A stretch of DNA of 64,000 nucleotides from Comamonas testosteroni. Its GTDB lineage: Bacteria; Pseudomonadota; Gammaproteobacteria; Burkholderiales; Burkholderiaceae_C. Below the pieces are notes generated by a model, which saw nothing but the letters and a program-made list of their open reading frames with translations, did not search any database and had not been told where the DNA came from. The stretch is from contig NZ_KZ984459.1 in assembly GCF_003569915.1 (NCBI RefSeq), positions 1-64,000 of the forward strand, given 5' to 3'. Positions within the stretch are counted from its first letter, which is position 1, and each line of letters begins with the position of its first letter. This document shows, piece by piece, positions 7,631-16,508 of the stretch. The translations under genes were made by a program, and so were the position numbers.

Positions 7631-9358
7631 ATGAAAAAAGTATTGATTGCGAATCGCGGCGAGATCGCCGTCCGCATCGCCCGCGCCTGCGTCGACTACG
7701 GCGTGAAGTCCGTCGCCGTCTATGCCAATGCCGATATCGATGCGCTGCACGCCCGCATGGCTGATGAAGCCTATGGTCTGGATGGCGACAAGCCTGCAGA
7801 CAGCTATCTGCATATTGAAAAGCTGATTGCAATTGCCAAAAAGTCCGGTGCCGATGCCGTGCACCCCGGCTATGGCTTTCTGTCTGAAAGCGAAGCGTTT
7901 GCACGTGCTGTGCTGGATGCGGGCCTGATCTGGATTGGCCCCAAGCCCGACACCATTGCCAAGCTGGGCGACAAGGTGGAAGCGCGCAAGATTGCGCTCA
8001 AGGTCGGTGCGCCGCTGGTGGCGGGTACGCCCGATCCGGTCAAGAACGCCGACGAAGTGCTGGCCTTTGCGCAGCAGCATGGCCTGCCCATCATCATCAA
8101 GGCCGCATTTGGCGGCGGCGGGCGCGGTATGAAGATCGCGTGGCGTATGGATGAGGTGGCCGAGTTGTATGAGTCTGCAGTGCGCGAAGCGGTGACTGCC
8201 TTTGGCCGTGGCGAATGCTTTGTCGAGCAGTTCCTTGACAAGCCCCGCCATATCGAAGCCCAGGTGCTGGCCGATACGCATGGCAATGTGGTGGTGATGG
8301 GAACGCGTGACTGCTCGCTGCAGCGCCGCAACCAGAAGCTGGTGGAAGAAGCGCCTGCGCCTTTCATTACCGAAGATCAGCGAGAAAAAATTCATAGCGC
8401 TGCACGCAATATCTGTGCTGAGGCTGGCTATATCAGTGCCGGAACCGTGGAGTTTTTGCTGAGCCAGAGCGGCGCCATCTCCTTTCTCGAAGTCAATACT
8501 CGCTTGCAGGTCGAACACACGGTGACCGAGGAAACCACAGGCGTCGATCTGGTGATCGAGCAATTGCGCGTGGCCGATGGCCTGCCGCTGTCCATCAGCG
8601 CAACGCCTGCACCGCGTGCGCACTCCATCGAGTTCCGCATCAACGCCGAAGATGTGGGGCGCGGCTTTTTGCCCACGCCCGGCCCGGTGCGCAAGTTTGC
8701 GCCGCCCTCCGGCCCCGGCGTGCGGCTGGATTCGGGTGTGGAGTCCGGCTCGGTCATCCCCGGCAATTTTGACTCCATGATGGCCAAACTCATCGTGACG
8801 GGTGCCACGCGTGAACAGGCGCTGGCCCGTGCGCGCCGTGCGCTGCGCGAGTTCCAGATCGAAGGTGTGGCCTCGGTACTGCCTTTCCACAAGGCCGTGA
8901 TTGAGCACCCGGACTTTGTGGGCAAGGATGGCTTCAAGGTGCACACACGCTGGATTGAATCGGACTTTGCGGAGCCTCTGGCTGCTGCCGTGCGTGCAGA
9001 ACCTTTGGCCGATACCAGCTTGCTGCGCACAGCCATCGAGATTGATGGCCGCCGCGTGCAACTAGGCTTGCCAGCGGTGCTGCTGCAAGGCTTGGCAGCA
9101 GGCTCTGGCGGCGTCGCAGCGGCTGCACCTGCTCAAGAGACTGTGGATGCTTCCGCCGTTTTGTCGCCCATTGCCGGCAATCTGCATGCCTGGAAGGTGG
9201 CGGAAGGTGATGAAGTCAAAGAAGGCGATGTGATTGCCGTGATGGAAGCCATGAAGATGGAGATGCAGGTAGCGGCGCATCAAAGCGGGCGCATCACACT
9301 AGCTGCGCAGGCTGGCACGGCCCAGACCCTGGGGGCGGTGATTGCGAATATTCGCTAA
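7631..9358 (+). CDS. Biotin carboxylase with C-terminal biotin carrier domain
   Basis: 575-residue ATP-grasp biotin carboxylase fused to a biotinyl domain. It opens [23 protein letters not shown]-grasp motifs include [33 protein letters not shown] and [20 protein letters not shown]; the biotinylation site is Lys in EAMKMEM, about residue 540. GAGGAG precedes the ATG at 7631; the gene follows pxpBC by 11 bp. No carboxyltransferase gene follows: the operon ends here with a terminator. Such a carboxylase beside pxpABC recalls urea carboxylase, where biotin carboxylase, KipA/KipI-like domains and a biotin domain form one protein. Its substrate here is unknown. It could also serve a carboxyltransferase encoded elsewhere. 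Confidence 0.9.
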   Translation: MKKVLIANRGEIAVRIARACVDYGVKSVAVYANADIDALHARMADEAYGLDGDKPADSYLHIEKLIAIAKKSGADAVHPGYGFLSESEAFARAVLDAGLIWIGPKPDTIAKLGDKVEARKIALKVGAPLVAGTPDPVKNADEVLAFAQQHGLPIIIKAAFGGGGRGMKIAWRMDEVAELYESAVREAVTAFGRGECFVEQFLDKPRHIEAQVLADTHGNVVVMGTRDCSLQRRNQKLVEEAPAPFITEDQREKIHSAARNICAEAGYISAGTVEFLLSQSGAISFLEVNTRLQVEHTVTEETTGVDLVIEQLRVADGLPLSISATPAPRAHSIEFRINAEDVGRGFLPTPGPVRKFAPPSGPGVRLDSGVESGSVIPGNFDSMMAKLIVTGATREQALARARRALREFQIEGVASVLPFHKAVIEHPDFVGKDGFKVHTRWIESDFAEPLAAAVRAEPLADTSLLRTAIEIDGRRVQLGLPAVLLQGLAAGSGGVAAAAPAQETVDASAVLSPIAGNLHAWKVAEGDEVKEGDVIAVMEAMKMEMQVAAHQSGRITLAAQAGTAQTLGAVIANIR

Positions 9359-9377
9359 TCTGGCCCCTGTTCTCTGA

Positions 9378-10055
9378 TCAAAGCGCGGCCTCAAGGCCGC
9401 GTTTTTGGTGTTGCACACAGCTCATGGCCATGCCCACCAGTGCATCCAGAAATTGCGGGGACTGTGCATGTTCTGGAACGTCCTGCACGGCGTTATGAAT
9501 CACTTCGCGCAGACCTTTGCCCAGCAGGTAGGCGGCAAGCTGCGGATGATCGGTCAGCACCTCGGATGCATGGATTTGCAGCAGCGGCAGCCAGGTGTTG
9601 TTGATGAAGTCCTGCGTGCTGGTTTGCGGTGCATGCCACAGGCCCAGATGCAGGGCCGAGCGATAGCGTGCATGAAAGCCCGGGCTGAGCTTGTGCAGGC
9701 GCAGCTCCACCCGAATCATATTGGCGAACACCTGGCGCAGTACCGGCTCCAGCGTCAGTCCATGCAGCTGCTCGCGCATCTGATGAAGCTGCTCGGACTC
9801 CTGATCGAGGATGCGCTCATACACGGCCGCAATCATGGATTCCTTGTTCGGGAAGTACTGGTAGATGGAGCCCACGGTAGCGCCAGACACTTCGGCGATA
9901 CGGTTCACCGTCAGCGCATCTTCTCCCTCGTTACCAAGGATGCGTAGGCATGACTCCGCAATCGCATCCACCAGCGCTTTGGAGCGCGCCTGCACCGGCA
10001 GCTTGCGCGGCTGGGGTAGCTGGTCCTTGGGGCGTTGCGGGGCGGGCGATTCCAT
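9378..10055 (-). CDS. TetR/AcrR-family transcriptional regulator
   Basis: 225 residues from the ATG at 10055 (MESPAPQRPKD); an in-frame start 69 bases upstream would add a 23-residue extension and cannot be excluded. The HTH is SKALVDAIAESCLRIL with LTVNRIAEVSGATVGSIYQYFPNKESM, a classic TetR recognition helix. The C-terminal region is helical ligand/dimer domain without a recognisable subfamily. It is divergent from the dioxygenase gene at 10279, so control of that cluster and of itself is likely (inference). Its last 10 codons double as the terminator of the convergent operon. Confidence 0.85.
   Translation of the reverse strand: MESPAPQRPKDQLPQPRKLPVQARSKALVDAIAESCLRILGNEGEDALTVNRIAEVSGATVGSIYQYFPNKESMIAAVYERILDQESEQLHQMREQLHGLTLEPVLRQVFANMIRVELRLHKLSPGFHARYRSALHLGLWHAPQTSTQDFINNTWLPLLQIHASEVLTDHPQLAAYLLGKGLREVIHNAVQDVPEHAQSPQFLDALVGMAMSCVQHQKRGLEAAL
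9384..9407 (+). terminator. Intrinsic terminator of the 5-oxoproline operon
   Basis: CGCGGCC (9384-9390), loop TCAA, GGCCGCG (9395-9401), then TTTTT. It lies entirely within the last codons of the convergent tetR gene (residues KRGLEAAL). Confidence 0.75.
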
Positions 10056-10278
10056 GAAATGCAAGTCCTGTATTTGGCGGGGCGCTGGGCGCATATTTTT
10101 TCTATTCACATCAACAGCTTGCAAGCCGTTTTGACGCGCAGCAATGCGAGTGGAAAAAGCGTTTTTGTCTCTCTAGACTTTGTCTGCAGGTGGTCAATCC
10201 TAGCCGTAACTGGCCGCCGCAAGATGCTCTGAGCCTGGCTCAGCTGCAAGCAGCAAGACAAAACATCGAGGAGACAAA

Positions 10279-11160
10279 GTGTCCGTCCCATTCACCGTCA
10301 AACCACTGGGCCCGCGCATAGGGGCCGAAGCCATCCAACTCGATCTGGCAGGCAAGCTGTCTGCGCAGACGCTCAAGGATCTGGAAGCCGCCCTCGTCAA
10401 GCATGAAGCGCTGGTGCTGCACGTGCCGGAGATGACGCCAGAGCAGCATCTGGCCATTGCCTTGCATTTTGGCGAGCCCGAAGTTCATACCTTCTACCCT
10501 AATCTGGGTGCGGGTCATGAGCAGATCACGGTGATCGACTCCAAGCTGGGCGACCGCGCCGATATGTGGCACCACGACGAGAGCTTTTTGCCCAGCCCGC
10601 CCATCGTCACCATGACCCATGCGCAGATTTTGCCGCCCACGGGGGGCGACACCTGCTGGATCAGCATGACCAGTGCCTACGATGCGCTGTCCCCGCGCAT
10701 GAAGCAATATCTGGACGGTCTGCAGGCATGGCATGACATGAATGCGCCCATGACGGCGGCGCTGCAGCATGGCATCGTCACCCACGAGCGCTATGTGGAA
10801 GTGGTGGCGCAGAACCGTCGCCATCTGCACCCCATGGTGCGTGTGCATCCGCTCACAGGTCGCAAGGCGCTGTACATCAGCCCCACCTATGTCACGCATA
10901 TCGATAGCATTCCACCCGCAGAAAGCCGCGCCATTCTGGCCTATCTGCATGCGCACTGCATGCAGGTGGAGTTCATGTTCAAGCACCGCTGGTCTCTGGG
11001 TGACATGGTGATCTGGGACAACCGCAGCGTGGTGCACAACGCCATCATGGATTACGCCCCGCACCAGCGCCGCATGCACCGTGCATCGGTGTTTGCGCGC
11101 CATCCTGTTTCGTCATCCAACACAGAACAAAAGGAGGCCGCATGCGCTACGACGGCTTGA
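10279..11160 (+). CDS. TauD/TfdA-family Fe(II)/2-oxoglutarate dioxygenase
   Basis: 293 residues, starting at GTG 10279 with GAGGAG 6 bases upstream; no better ATG exists. The facial-triad HxD is in MWHHDESF (about residues 97-100) and the distal His in SVVHNAIMDY (about 252). The 2-oxoglutarate-binding Arg is in HRRMHRAS-type RRMHRASVF near 263. GLXISPT-type ALYISPTYVTHI is also present. The family hydroxylates and so cleaves taurine, alkylsulfates, 2,4-D-type aryl ethers and similar compounds. Substrate is not deducible. It overlaps the aldolase gene by 19 bases and heads a three-gene catabolic cluster. Confidence 0.9.
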   Translation: MSVPFTVKPLGPRIGAEAIQLDLAGKLSAQTLKDLEAALVKHEALVLHVPEMTPEQHLAIALHFGEPEVHTFYPNLGAGHEQITVIDSKLGDRADMWHHDESFLPSPPIVTMTHAQILPPTGGDTCWISMTSAYDALSPRMKQYLDGLQAWHDMNAPMTAALQHGIVTHERYVEVVAQNRRHLHPMVRVHPLTGRKALYISPTYVTHIDSIPPAESRAILAYLHAHCMQVEFMFKHRWSLGDMVIWDNRSVVHNAIMDYAPHQRRMHRASVFARHPVSSSNTEQKEAACATTA

Positions 11161-11912
11161 ACAACGAACTGCTGGCCCGCTATGCGCCGCGCCCCGGTCG
11201 CAAGCCCTTGTTGCCCGCACTCAATGAACGCCAGCAAGTGGCGCTGCTGTGCCGTGTGCTCTCGCGCGAAGGCTATAACGACCATATTGCAGGGCATATC
11301 ACGCTGCGACTCGATGACGGGACTTATCTCGCCAACCCCTGGGAGCTGACCTGGGGCGAGCTGACGGCGTCGGACATTCTGCGACTCGACGCCAAGGGCA
11401 ATGTGCTTGAAGGTGACTGGAACATCACGCCCGCCATTCAGCTGCATATGGACATCCACGATAAGCGCCACGATGTGCGCGTGGTTGTGCACAACCATCC
11501 CGAGTGGAGTTCGGTCTGGTCGGCCACAGGTCGCGTGCCACCGGTGTATGACCAGACATCGGCGCTGGTGGATACCGATCCCGTGGTCTATGACGAATAT
11601 CGCGGCACGGTGGAGCAGCGCGAACTGGGCAATGCTGTTGCCAATGCGCTGGGTCAGAACAAATGGGCGTTGCTGGCCAACCATGGCGCAGTCGTAGTGG
11701 GTGAGAGTATTCGCCAGTTGCATCTGCGCGCCATCACGCTGGAATGGCGCTGCCGCCTGGCCTGGCGTGTGGAGGCGCTGGGCGGTGGTCATCCACTGTC
11801 TGCCGCCGTCGTGCAGGCCACAGGTGCGCGCACAGACCAGAACGGCTTCCCATTCCTCTGGGAAGCCATGTGCCGCGAAGAAATTCGCCGCGATCCATCG
11901 GTGCTGGAGTAA
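11142..11912 (+). CDS. Class II aldolase/adducin-family protein
   Basis: 256 residues; ATG at 11142 with AAGGAGG 5 bases before, inside the end of the dioxygenase gene. Zinc-ligand histidines appear as VVVHNHPEWSS (HxH) and the third in LLANHGAVVVGE; the catalytic acidic residue may lie in the DPVVYDEYRG region. The fold carries out retro-aldol cleavage or decarboxylation of hydroxy acids and sugar phosphates. Close coupling to a dioxygenase and a 2-hydroxyacid dehydrogenase suggests it acts on the same compound (inference). The exact reaction is unknown. Confidence 0.88.
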   Translation: MRYDGLNNELLARYAPRPGRKPLLPALNERQQVALLCRVLSREGYNDHIAGHITLRLDDGTYLANPWELTWGELTASDILRLDAKGNVLEGDWNITPAIQLHMDIHDKRHDVRVVVHNHPEWSSVWSATGRVPPVYDQTSALVDTDPVVYDEYRGTVEQRELGNAVANALGQNKWALLANHGAVVVGESIRQLHLRAITLEWRCRLAWRVEALGGGHPLSAAVVQATGARTDQNGFPFLWEAMCREEIRRDPSVLE

Positions 11913-11923
11913 GCACTCCCCGG

Positions 11924-11961
11924 GCCTCTTTGCCGCGTTTGTGGGCAAAGAGGCTCATTCA
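11924..11961 (+). terminator. Stem-loop after the aldolase gene
   Basis: GCCTCTTTGCC (11924-11934) pairs perfectly with GGCAAAGAGGC (11944-11954), followed by TCATTCATTT. The T-tract is imperfect, so this may be an attenuating hairpin that only partly insulates the dehydrogenase gene 24 bp downstream. Confidence 0.5.
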
Positions 11962-11977
11962 TTTCAGATTCCTCGCC

Positions 11978-12916
11978 ATGATTTTTCTACGCTCACGTCC
12001 TGATCTCCTGCTGCTGACTCCGGTTCCGCCTTCCATGCGTGAAGCTTTGAATCCGCACTTTGAACTGCATGATGATGCCGCGCTGGATGCGTCGTCGCGC
12101 ATAGCGCTTGCTAGCAAGGTCAGGGCCATGATGTGCAACGCGCAGTCAGTGGTCACTGGTGCGCAGATGCAGAAGTGGCCAGCGCTGGAGATGATTGCGG
12201 TGATTGGTGTGGGCATGGACGGCATTGATCTGCAGGCAGCCGCAGAGCTGGGCATTCGGGTGTGCAACACGCCTGAGGTTTCAACTGAAGACATTGCCGA
12301 TCACACGTGGGCGCTGTTGCTGGCAGCCACGCGGCAGATTGTGCATGCGCATCAGTTTGTGCAGCAGGGCCATTGGCTCAAAGGCCGCCATGCGCCAACG
12401 TTGCGTTTCTCGGGTCGGCGTCTGGGCATTGTTGGACTGGGGCGCATAGGCAGTGCAGTGGCGCGACGGGCGCAGGCTTTTGATATGTCGATTGCCTATA
12501 CGGGTCGCTCGCCCAAGCCAGAGGTTTCCTATCGCTGGCATGACACCGTGCAGGAACTTGCGGCCAATGTGGATTTTCTGGTGGTCTGCGCCAGTGGTGG
12601 CCCGCAGACGCGCGGCTTGATTGATGAAGCGGTGCTTCAGGCGCTTGGGCCACAAGGCGTGCTGGTGAATATCGGCAGGGGCTCCATCGTTGATGAAGCT
12701 GCGCTGATCAAGGCTCTGCAGACAAAAGTGATTGCGGCTGCCGCGCTGGATGTCTTTGCCGATGAGCCGCATGTGCCACAGGCTTTGATGGATCTACCCA
12801 ATGTGGTGCTGACACCGCATATGGCCAGTTCTACGCAGCAGGGTTTGCTGGCCATGCTGGAGCAGACGCAAAAGCATTTGATTGAATATTTTGCGCAGGC
12901 TGAACTGCCAGCATAA
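11978..12916 (+). CDS. D-isomer-specific 2-hydroxyacid dehydrogenase
   Basis: 312 residues from ATG 11978; a longer in-frame reading runs back through the aldolase gene and is not credible. Rossmann motif LGIVGLGRIGSAV near residue 150. The substrate Arg is in QTRGLIDE (about 211), with NIGRGSIVDE, the acidic residue in DVFADEP, and the catalytic His in TPHMASST (about 278). TGRSPK after the second strand suggests NADP(H) preference. It resembles glyoxylate/hydroxypyruvate and gluconate 2-reductases. It is probably the last gene of the dioxygenase-aldolase cluster, although a hairpin at 11924 lies between. Confidence 0.9.
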   Translation: MIFLRSRPDLLLLTPVPPSMREALNPHFELHDDAALDASSRIALASKVRAMMCNAQSVVTGAQMQKWPALEMIAVIGVGMDGIDLQAAAELGIRVCNTPEVSTEDIADHTWALLLAATRQIVHAHQFVQQGHWLKGRHAPTLRFSGRRLGIVGLGRIGSAVARRAQAFDMSIAYTGRSPKPEVSYRWHDTVQELAANVDFLVVCASGGPQTRGLIDEAVLQALGPQGVLVNIGRGSIVDEAALIKALQTKVIAAAALDVFADEPHVPQALMDLPNVVLTPHMASSTQQGLLAMLEQTQKHLIEYFAQAELPA

Positions 12917-12946
12917 CCGCCCGGTGGGGATGGGCGCGCCAATGGC

Positions 12947-12977
12947 TTGACTTTGACATCATGTCAATCTCTACATT
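12947..12977 (+). promoter_or_regulatory. MerR/CueR-type promoter-operator of copA
   Basis: TTGACT at 12947-12952 and TACATT at 12972-12977 are separated by 19 bp, the over-long spacer typical of MerR-family activated promoters. Inside it is TTGACATCATGTCAA (12953-12967), a 15-base perfect dyad. The copA ATG is at 13004. This architecture implies activation by a copper- or other metal-sensing MerR homologue, which is not encoded nearby. Confidence 0.75.
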
Positions 12978-13003
12978 CATACTCAACAGTCTTGGAGAGT
13001 GTG

Positions 13004-15493
13004 ATGAATGCCATGAACAAACCGCTTGCTCAATTCGATTTCACCGTGGAGGGGATGACATGCGCCTCCTGCGTGGGTCGGGTGGAGCGTGCGCTCAAAA
13101 AAGTGCCTGGTGTGCAGGAAGCGGTGGTCAATCTCGCCACCGAAAAAGCCAGTCTGCAGATTGATGACCCGGCGCAGGCCGGCACCATCTTGCCTTTGGC
13201 AGTGGCGGCCATCGAGAAAGCCGGCTACGCCGTGCCGCAGCAGACTGTGGATTTGCAGGTCGATGGAATGACTTGCGCTTCCTGCGTGGGGCGGGTGGAA
13301 CGTGCTCTGAAAAAAGTACCCGGTGTGCAAAGCGCCAATGTCAACCTGGCTACCGAGCGTGCCACCGTGCAGATCAATGGAGCGACCAGCACCGAGGCTT
13401 TGATTGCTGCAATTGGCAAGGCCGGTTATGAGGCGGCACCCGTGCTGCAATCCGGTGCAGGAAAGGCCGTGGAAGATGCAACGGCCCAACGCCAGGCTGC
13501 GGAGCGCAATGCGCTCAAACGCTCGTTGATTTTTGCTATGGTGTTTGCGCTGCCCGTGTTTCTGCTGGAAATGGGCGGCCATATGGTGCCCGCTTTCCAC
13601 CACTGGATTGCAGGCACGATTGGCACGCAAAACAGCTGGTATATCCAGTTTGTGCTGACGGCTGTTGTGCTGTTTGGCCCCGGTCGTCGTTTCTTTGAAA
13701 AAGGCATACCGGCCTTGCTGCGCGGCGCACCCGATATGAACTCACTGGTAGCAGTAGGCACTTCGGCTGCGTTTGCATATTCGGTGGTCGCGACCTTTGT
13801 GCCGCAACTGTTGCCTGCTGGAACGGTCAATGTGTACTTCGAGGCGGCAGCCGTCATCGTGGCCTTGATTTTGCTGGGCCGTTTTATGGAAGCGCGTGCC
13901 AAGGGCAATACCTCGGAAGCGATTCGCCGTCTGGTGCAGTTGCAGGCCAAGACCGCCCGCGTGCGCCGCGATGGTGCGGTGCTGGAACTGGATATTGCAC
14001 AAGTTCGCGGCGGTGATGTGATTGAGGTGCGCCCTGGCGAGCGCATTCCCGTCGATGGCGAAGTCATCGAAGGGCAGAGCTTTGTTGATGAATCCATGAT
14101 CAGCGGTGAGCCGGTGCCGGTGGAAAAAACGGCGGGCGCAGAAGTGGTGGGCGGTACCGTCAACCAGAACGGCGCTTTGGTCTTCAAGGCCACCAAGGTC
14201 GGTGCCGACACCTTGCTGGCCCAGATCATCCGCATGGTGGAGCAGGCCCAGGGCAGCAAGCTGCCGATCCAGGCGTTGGTCGACAAGATCACCATGTGGT
14301 TTGTGCCCGCGGTGATGACGGCCGCGCTGATCACTTTTGCGGTCTGGCTGATCTGGGGCCCAGACCCCGCGCTGAGCTTTGCGCTGGTCAATGCCGTGGC
14401 CGTGCTCATCATTGCCTGCCCTTGTGCCATGGGGTTGGCCACGCCGACGTCCATCATGGTCGGCACCGGTCGCGCTGCGCAAATGGGCGTGCTGCTGCGC
14501 AAGGGCGAAGCACTGCAGCAGCTCAAAGACGCCAAGGTGGTGGCGGTGGACAAGACCGGCACCCTGACAAAGGGTCGCCCCGAACTGACTGATTTGGTGC
14601 TGGCCGATGGCTTGGAACGTAGCACCGTGCTGGCGCAGGTGGCAGCCGTAGAAGACCGCAGCGAGCACCCGATTGCCCGCGCCATTGTCGATGCAGCTAA
14701 AGCTGAAGGTCTGCAGATTCCCGCCATCAGCGCGTTTGAATCGGTGACCGGCTTTGGCGTGCGCGCTGTGGTCGATGGCAGCCAAGTCGAGATTGGTGCC
14801 GACCGCTTTATGCGTGAGCTGGGCTTGAGTGTGGACAGTTTTGCGGCTGAGGCCCAGCGCCTGGGCAGCGAAGGCAAGACGCCGCTGTATGCGGCGATCA
14901 ACGGCCAGCTGGCGGCGATGATTGCCGTGGCCGACCCCATCAAACCCACGACCAAGCCTGCAATCGACGCGCTGCATGCGTTGGGCCTGAAAGTGGCCAT
15001 GATTACCGGCGACAACCGCCACACAGCAGAAGCGATTGCCAAGCAGCTGGGCATTGATGAGGTGGTGGCCGAGGTGTTGCCCGGCGGCAAGGTTGATACC
15101 GTGCAGCGCCTCAAGGCCGAGCATGGCACGCTGGCCTATGTGGGTGACGGGATCAACGACGCACCCGCGCTGGCCGAGGCCGATGTGGGCATTGCGATTG
15201 GCACGGGCACCGATATTGCGATCGAGGCTGCAGACGTGGTGCTGATGTCGGGCGACCTCTCGGGCGTTCCCAATGCGATTGCGCTGTCCAAGGCCACGAT
15301 GAAGAACATTGGCGAAAACCTGTTCTGGGCGTTTGCGTACAACGTGGCGCTGATTCCGGTGGCCGCTGGTCTGCTGTACCCGTTCAACGGCACACTGCTC
15401 TCACCCGTGTTTGCGGCGGGGGCCATGGCGCTGTCCAGCGTGTTTGTGCTGAGCAACGCGCTGCGGCTCAAGCGCTTCAAGGCTCCGCTGTAA
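13004..15493 (+). CDS. copA: Copper-translocating P1B-type ATPase
   Basis: 829-residue inner-membrane heavy-metal exporter. Two N-terminal HMA domains each have GMTCASC (about residues 17 and 88). The membrane metal site is [13 protein letters not shown] (CPC near 470), typical of Cu(I) pumps. Catalytic motifs: [10 protein letters not shown] (actuator), DKTGTLTKG with the phosphorylated Asp near 515, SEHPIARAI and [15 protein letters not shown] near 713. The ATG at 13004 follows GGAGAG. It uses ATP to move Cu(I) to the periplasm. Transcription alone from a MerR-type promoter fits copper induction. No chaperone or regulator gene is adjacent. Confidence 0.96.
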   Translation: MNAMNKPLAQFDFTVEGMTCASCVGRVERALKKVPGVQEAVVNLATEKASLQIDDPAQAGTILPLAVAAIEKAGYAVPQQTVDLQVDGMTCASCVGRVERALKKVPGVQSANVNLATERATVQINGATSTEALIAAIGKAGYEAAPVLQSGAGKAVEDATAQRQAAERNALKRSLIFAMVFALPVFLLEMGGHMVPAFHHWIAGTIGTQNSWYIQFVLTAVVLFGPGRRFFEKGIPALLRGAPDMNSLVAVGTSAAFAYSVVATFVPQLLPAGTVNVYFEAAAVIVALILLGRFMEARAKGNTSEAIRRLVQLQAKTARVRRDGAVLELDIAQVRGGDVIEVRPGERIPVDGEVIEGQSFVDESMISGEPVPVEKTAGAEVVGGTVNQNGALVFKATKVGADTLLAQIIRMVEQAQGSKLPIQALVDKITMWFVPAVMTAALITFAVWLIWGPDPALSFALVNAVAVLIIACPCAMGLATPTSIMVGTGRAAQMGVLLRKGEALQQLKDAKVVAVDKTGTLTKGRPELTDLVLADGLERSTVLAQVAAVEDRSEHPIARAIVDAAKAEGLQIPAISAFESVTGFGVRAVVDGSQVEIGADRFMRELGLSVDSFAAEAQRLGSEGKTPLYAAINGQLAAMIAVADPIKPTTKPAIDALHALGLKVAMITGDNRHTAEAIAKQLGIDEVVAEVLPGGKVDTVQRLKAEHGTLAYVGDGINDAPALAEADVGIAIGTGTDIAIEAADVVLMSGDLSGVPNAIALSKATMKNIGENLFWAFAYNVALIPVAAGLLYPFNGTLLSPVFAAGAMALSSVFVLSNALRLKRFKAPL

Positions 15494-15553
15494 ATCCTGC
15501 AGCCAGTCCTCGGGCGGGGCTTTGCTCTAGGGCGGCTGCCATGGGGGCTTGTG

Positions 15554-15588
15554 TATCAAAGGCATCCGTAGCGCGGATGCCTTTGATA
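15554..15588. repeat. 15-bp perfect inverted repeat downstream of copA
   Basis: TATCAAAGGCATCCG (15554-15568) and its exact complement CGGATGCCTTTGATA (15574-15588) flank the 5-base loop TAGCG. No T-run follows. It lies 60 bp after the copA stop. It may be an mRNA 3'-end stabilising hairpin or terminator-like element. Confidence 0.7.
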
Positions 15589-15600
15589 GAGCGGCGAAGA

Positions 15601-15674
15601 AGTTGTTAGTTTTAATTTGCTATTAATTCAATAGCTACCAGTGAATGAATTGTAAGGACTTCAAGCTAGTTTGA
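15601..15674. repeat. AT-rich dispersed repeat (intergenic)
   Basis: A low-GC stretch with TTGCTATTAATTCAATAGCTACC and CAAGCTAGTTTGATG-type sequence between copA and the terminator. It matches the TAGCT/AGCTA-rich style of other intergenic elements in this window. Confidence 0.45.
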
Positions 15675-15677
15675 TGC

Positions 15678-15704
15678 AAAAACGCCTCTTCGGAGGCGTT
15701 TTTC
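15678..15704. terminator. Bidirectional intrinsic terminator between copA and ribE
   Basis: AAAAACGCCTC TTCG GAGGCGTTTTT: an 11-base palindromic stem around a TTCG tetraloop, with A and T tracts on both sides, between convergent genes. Confidence 0.9.
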
Positions 15705-15708
15705 ATGG

Positions 15709-16413
15709 TCAGGACTTCAGCTTGGGCACGTCGACAAAGTCATCCAGGCTCAGGCCTTTTTCGGCCAGCAGCGCTTCCAGCATGGGCTTCAGGCGACCGA
15801 GGCTCGCTTCCACGGTTTCGCGCACCGTATCGACCACGACCTGCGTGCTGCGCTCGATCTCGATATTGACCTGATCGCCCACCTTCTTGTTGCCAAACAC
15901 GGTCATGCGCAGCGTCTCGGGAATCAGCCAGACCTCGAACCAGCCTTCCTTGCGATTGACTTCGGCCACTGTGAGGCTTGCGCCATTCACGGCGATATAG
16001 CCCTTGGCAAACACATAGGGGCGGAAAGCTTCAGGAATGGCAAAGCGGATCTTGTGATTGGTCTCCGTCTGTAGCACTTCCTGCAGCGTGGCCGTGAAGT
16101 CCACGTGGCCGGACAGCGGGTGGCCGCCAATCTCGGCCCCATCCTTGGCGGCGCGCTCCACATTCAGCACATCGCCTACCTGGTACTGGCCCAGCGTGGT
16201 GATGTTCAGGCTTTGCAACATCACGTCAAAAGTGGCGCTGGTGGGCGTGAGGTTTTCCGTCACTGTCAGGCACACGCCGTCGTGCGAGACACTGGCGCCA
16301 ATGGCCAGGTCCTGGCAAAAACCTTCGGGGAATTCCATGGTGAAGGTGCGCAGACCGTCTTGGTCGCGCAGCGCGGCAATCTTTGCCACGGCCTGAATGA
16401 TGCCGGTAAACAC
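15709..16413 (-). CDS. ribE: Riboflavin synthase alpha chain
   Basis: 234 residues; dismutates two 6,7-dimethyl-8-ribityllumazine to riboflavin. The start is taken as the GTG at 16413 because the family begins (M)FTGIIQ; a longer reading to 16449 would add 12 unconserved residues. The two internally repeated lumazine-binding barrels are visible: first with GASVSHDGVCLTV and the HPLSGHVDFT pocket, second with AVNGASLTVAEV and the C-terminal VNIEIE segment. No other rib genes lie nearby and no FMN riboswitch is apparent upstream. Confidence 0.93.
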   Translation of the reverse strand: MFTGIIQAVAKIAALRDQDGLRTFTMEFPEGFCQDLAIGASVSHDGVCLTVTENLTPTSATFDVMLQSLNITTLGQYQVGDVLNVERAAKDGAEIGGHPLSGHVDFTATLQEVLQTETNHKIRFAIPEAFRPYVFAKGYIAVNGASLTVAEVNRKEGWFEVWLIPETLRMTVFGNKKVGDQVNIEIERSTQVVVDTVRETVEASLGRLKPMLEALLAEKGLSLDDFVDVPKLKS

Positions 16414-16508
16414 GGGGGGAGTCTCTCTTATCAACAGGCTGGCGCACAAGGCGCTGGCCGCAGGTCAAAAAAGCTATTTTGCCTGCTCCCGTGATCACCG
16501 GATATCGT

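Noticed and set aside
10175-10190. GTCTCTCTAGAC as a TetR operator near the dioxygenase gene
   Set aside because: Only 4-base arms; too short to distinguish from chance.
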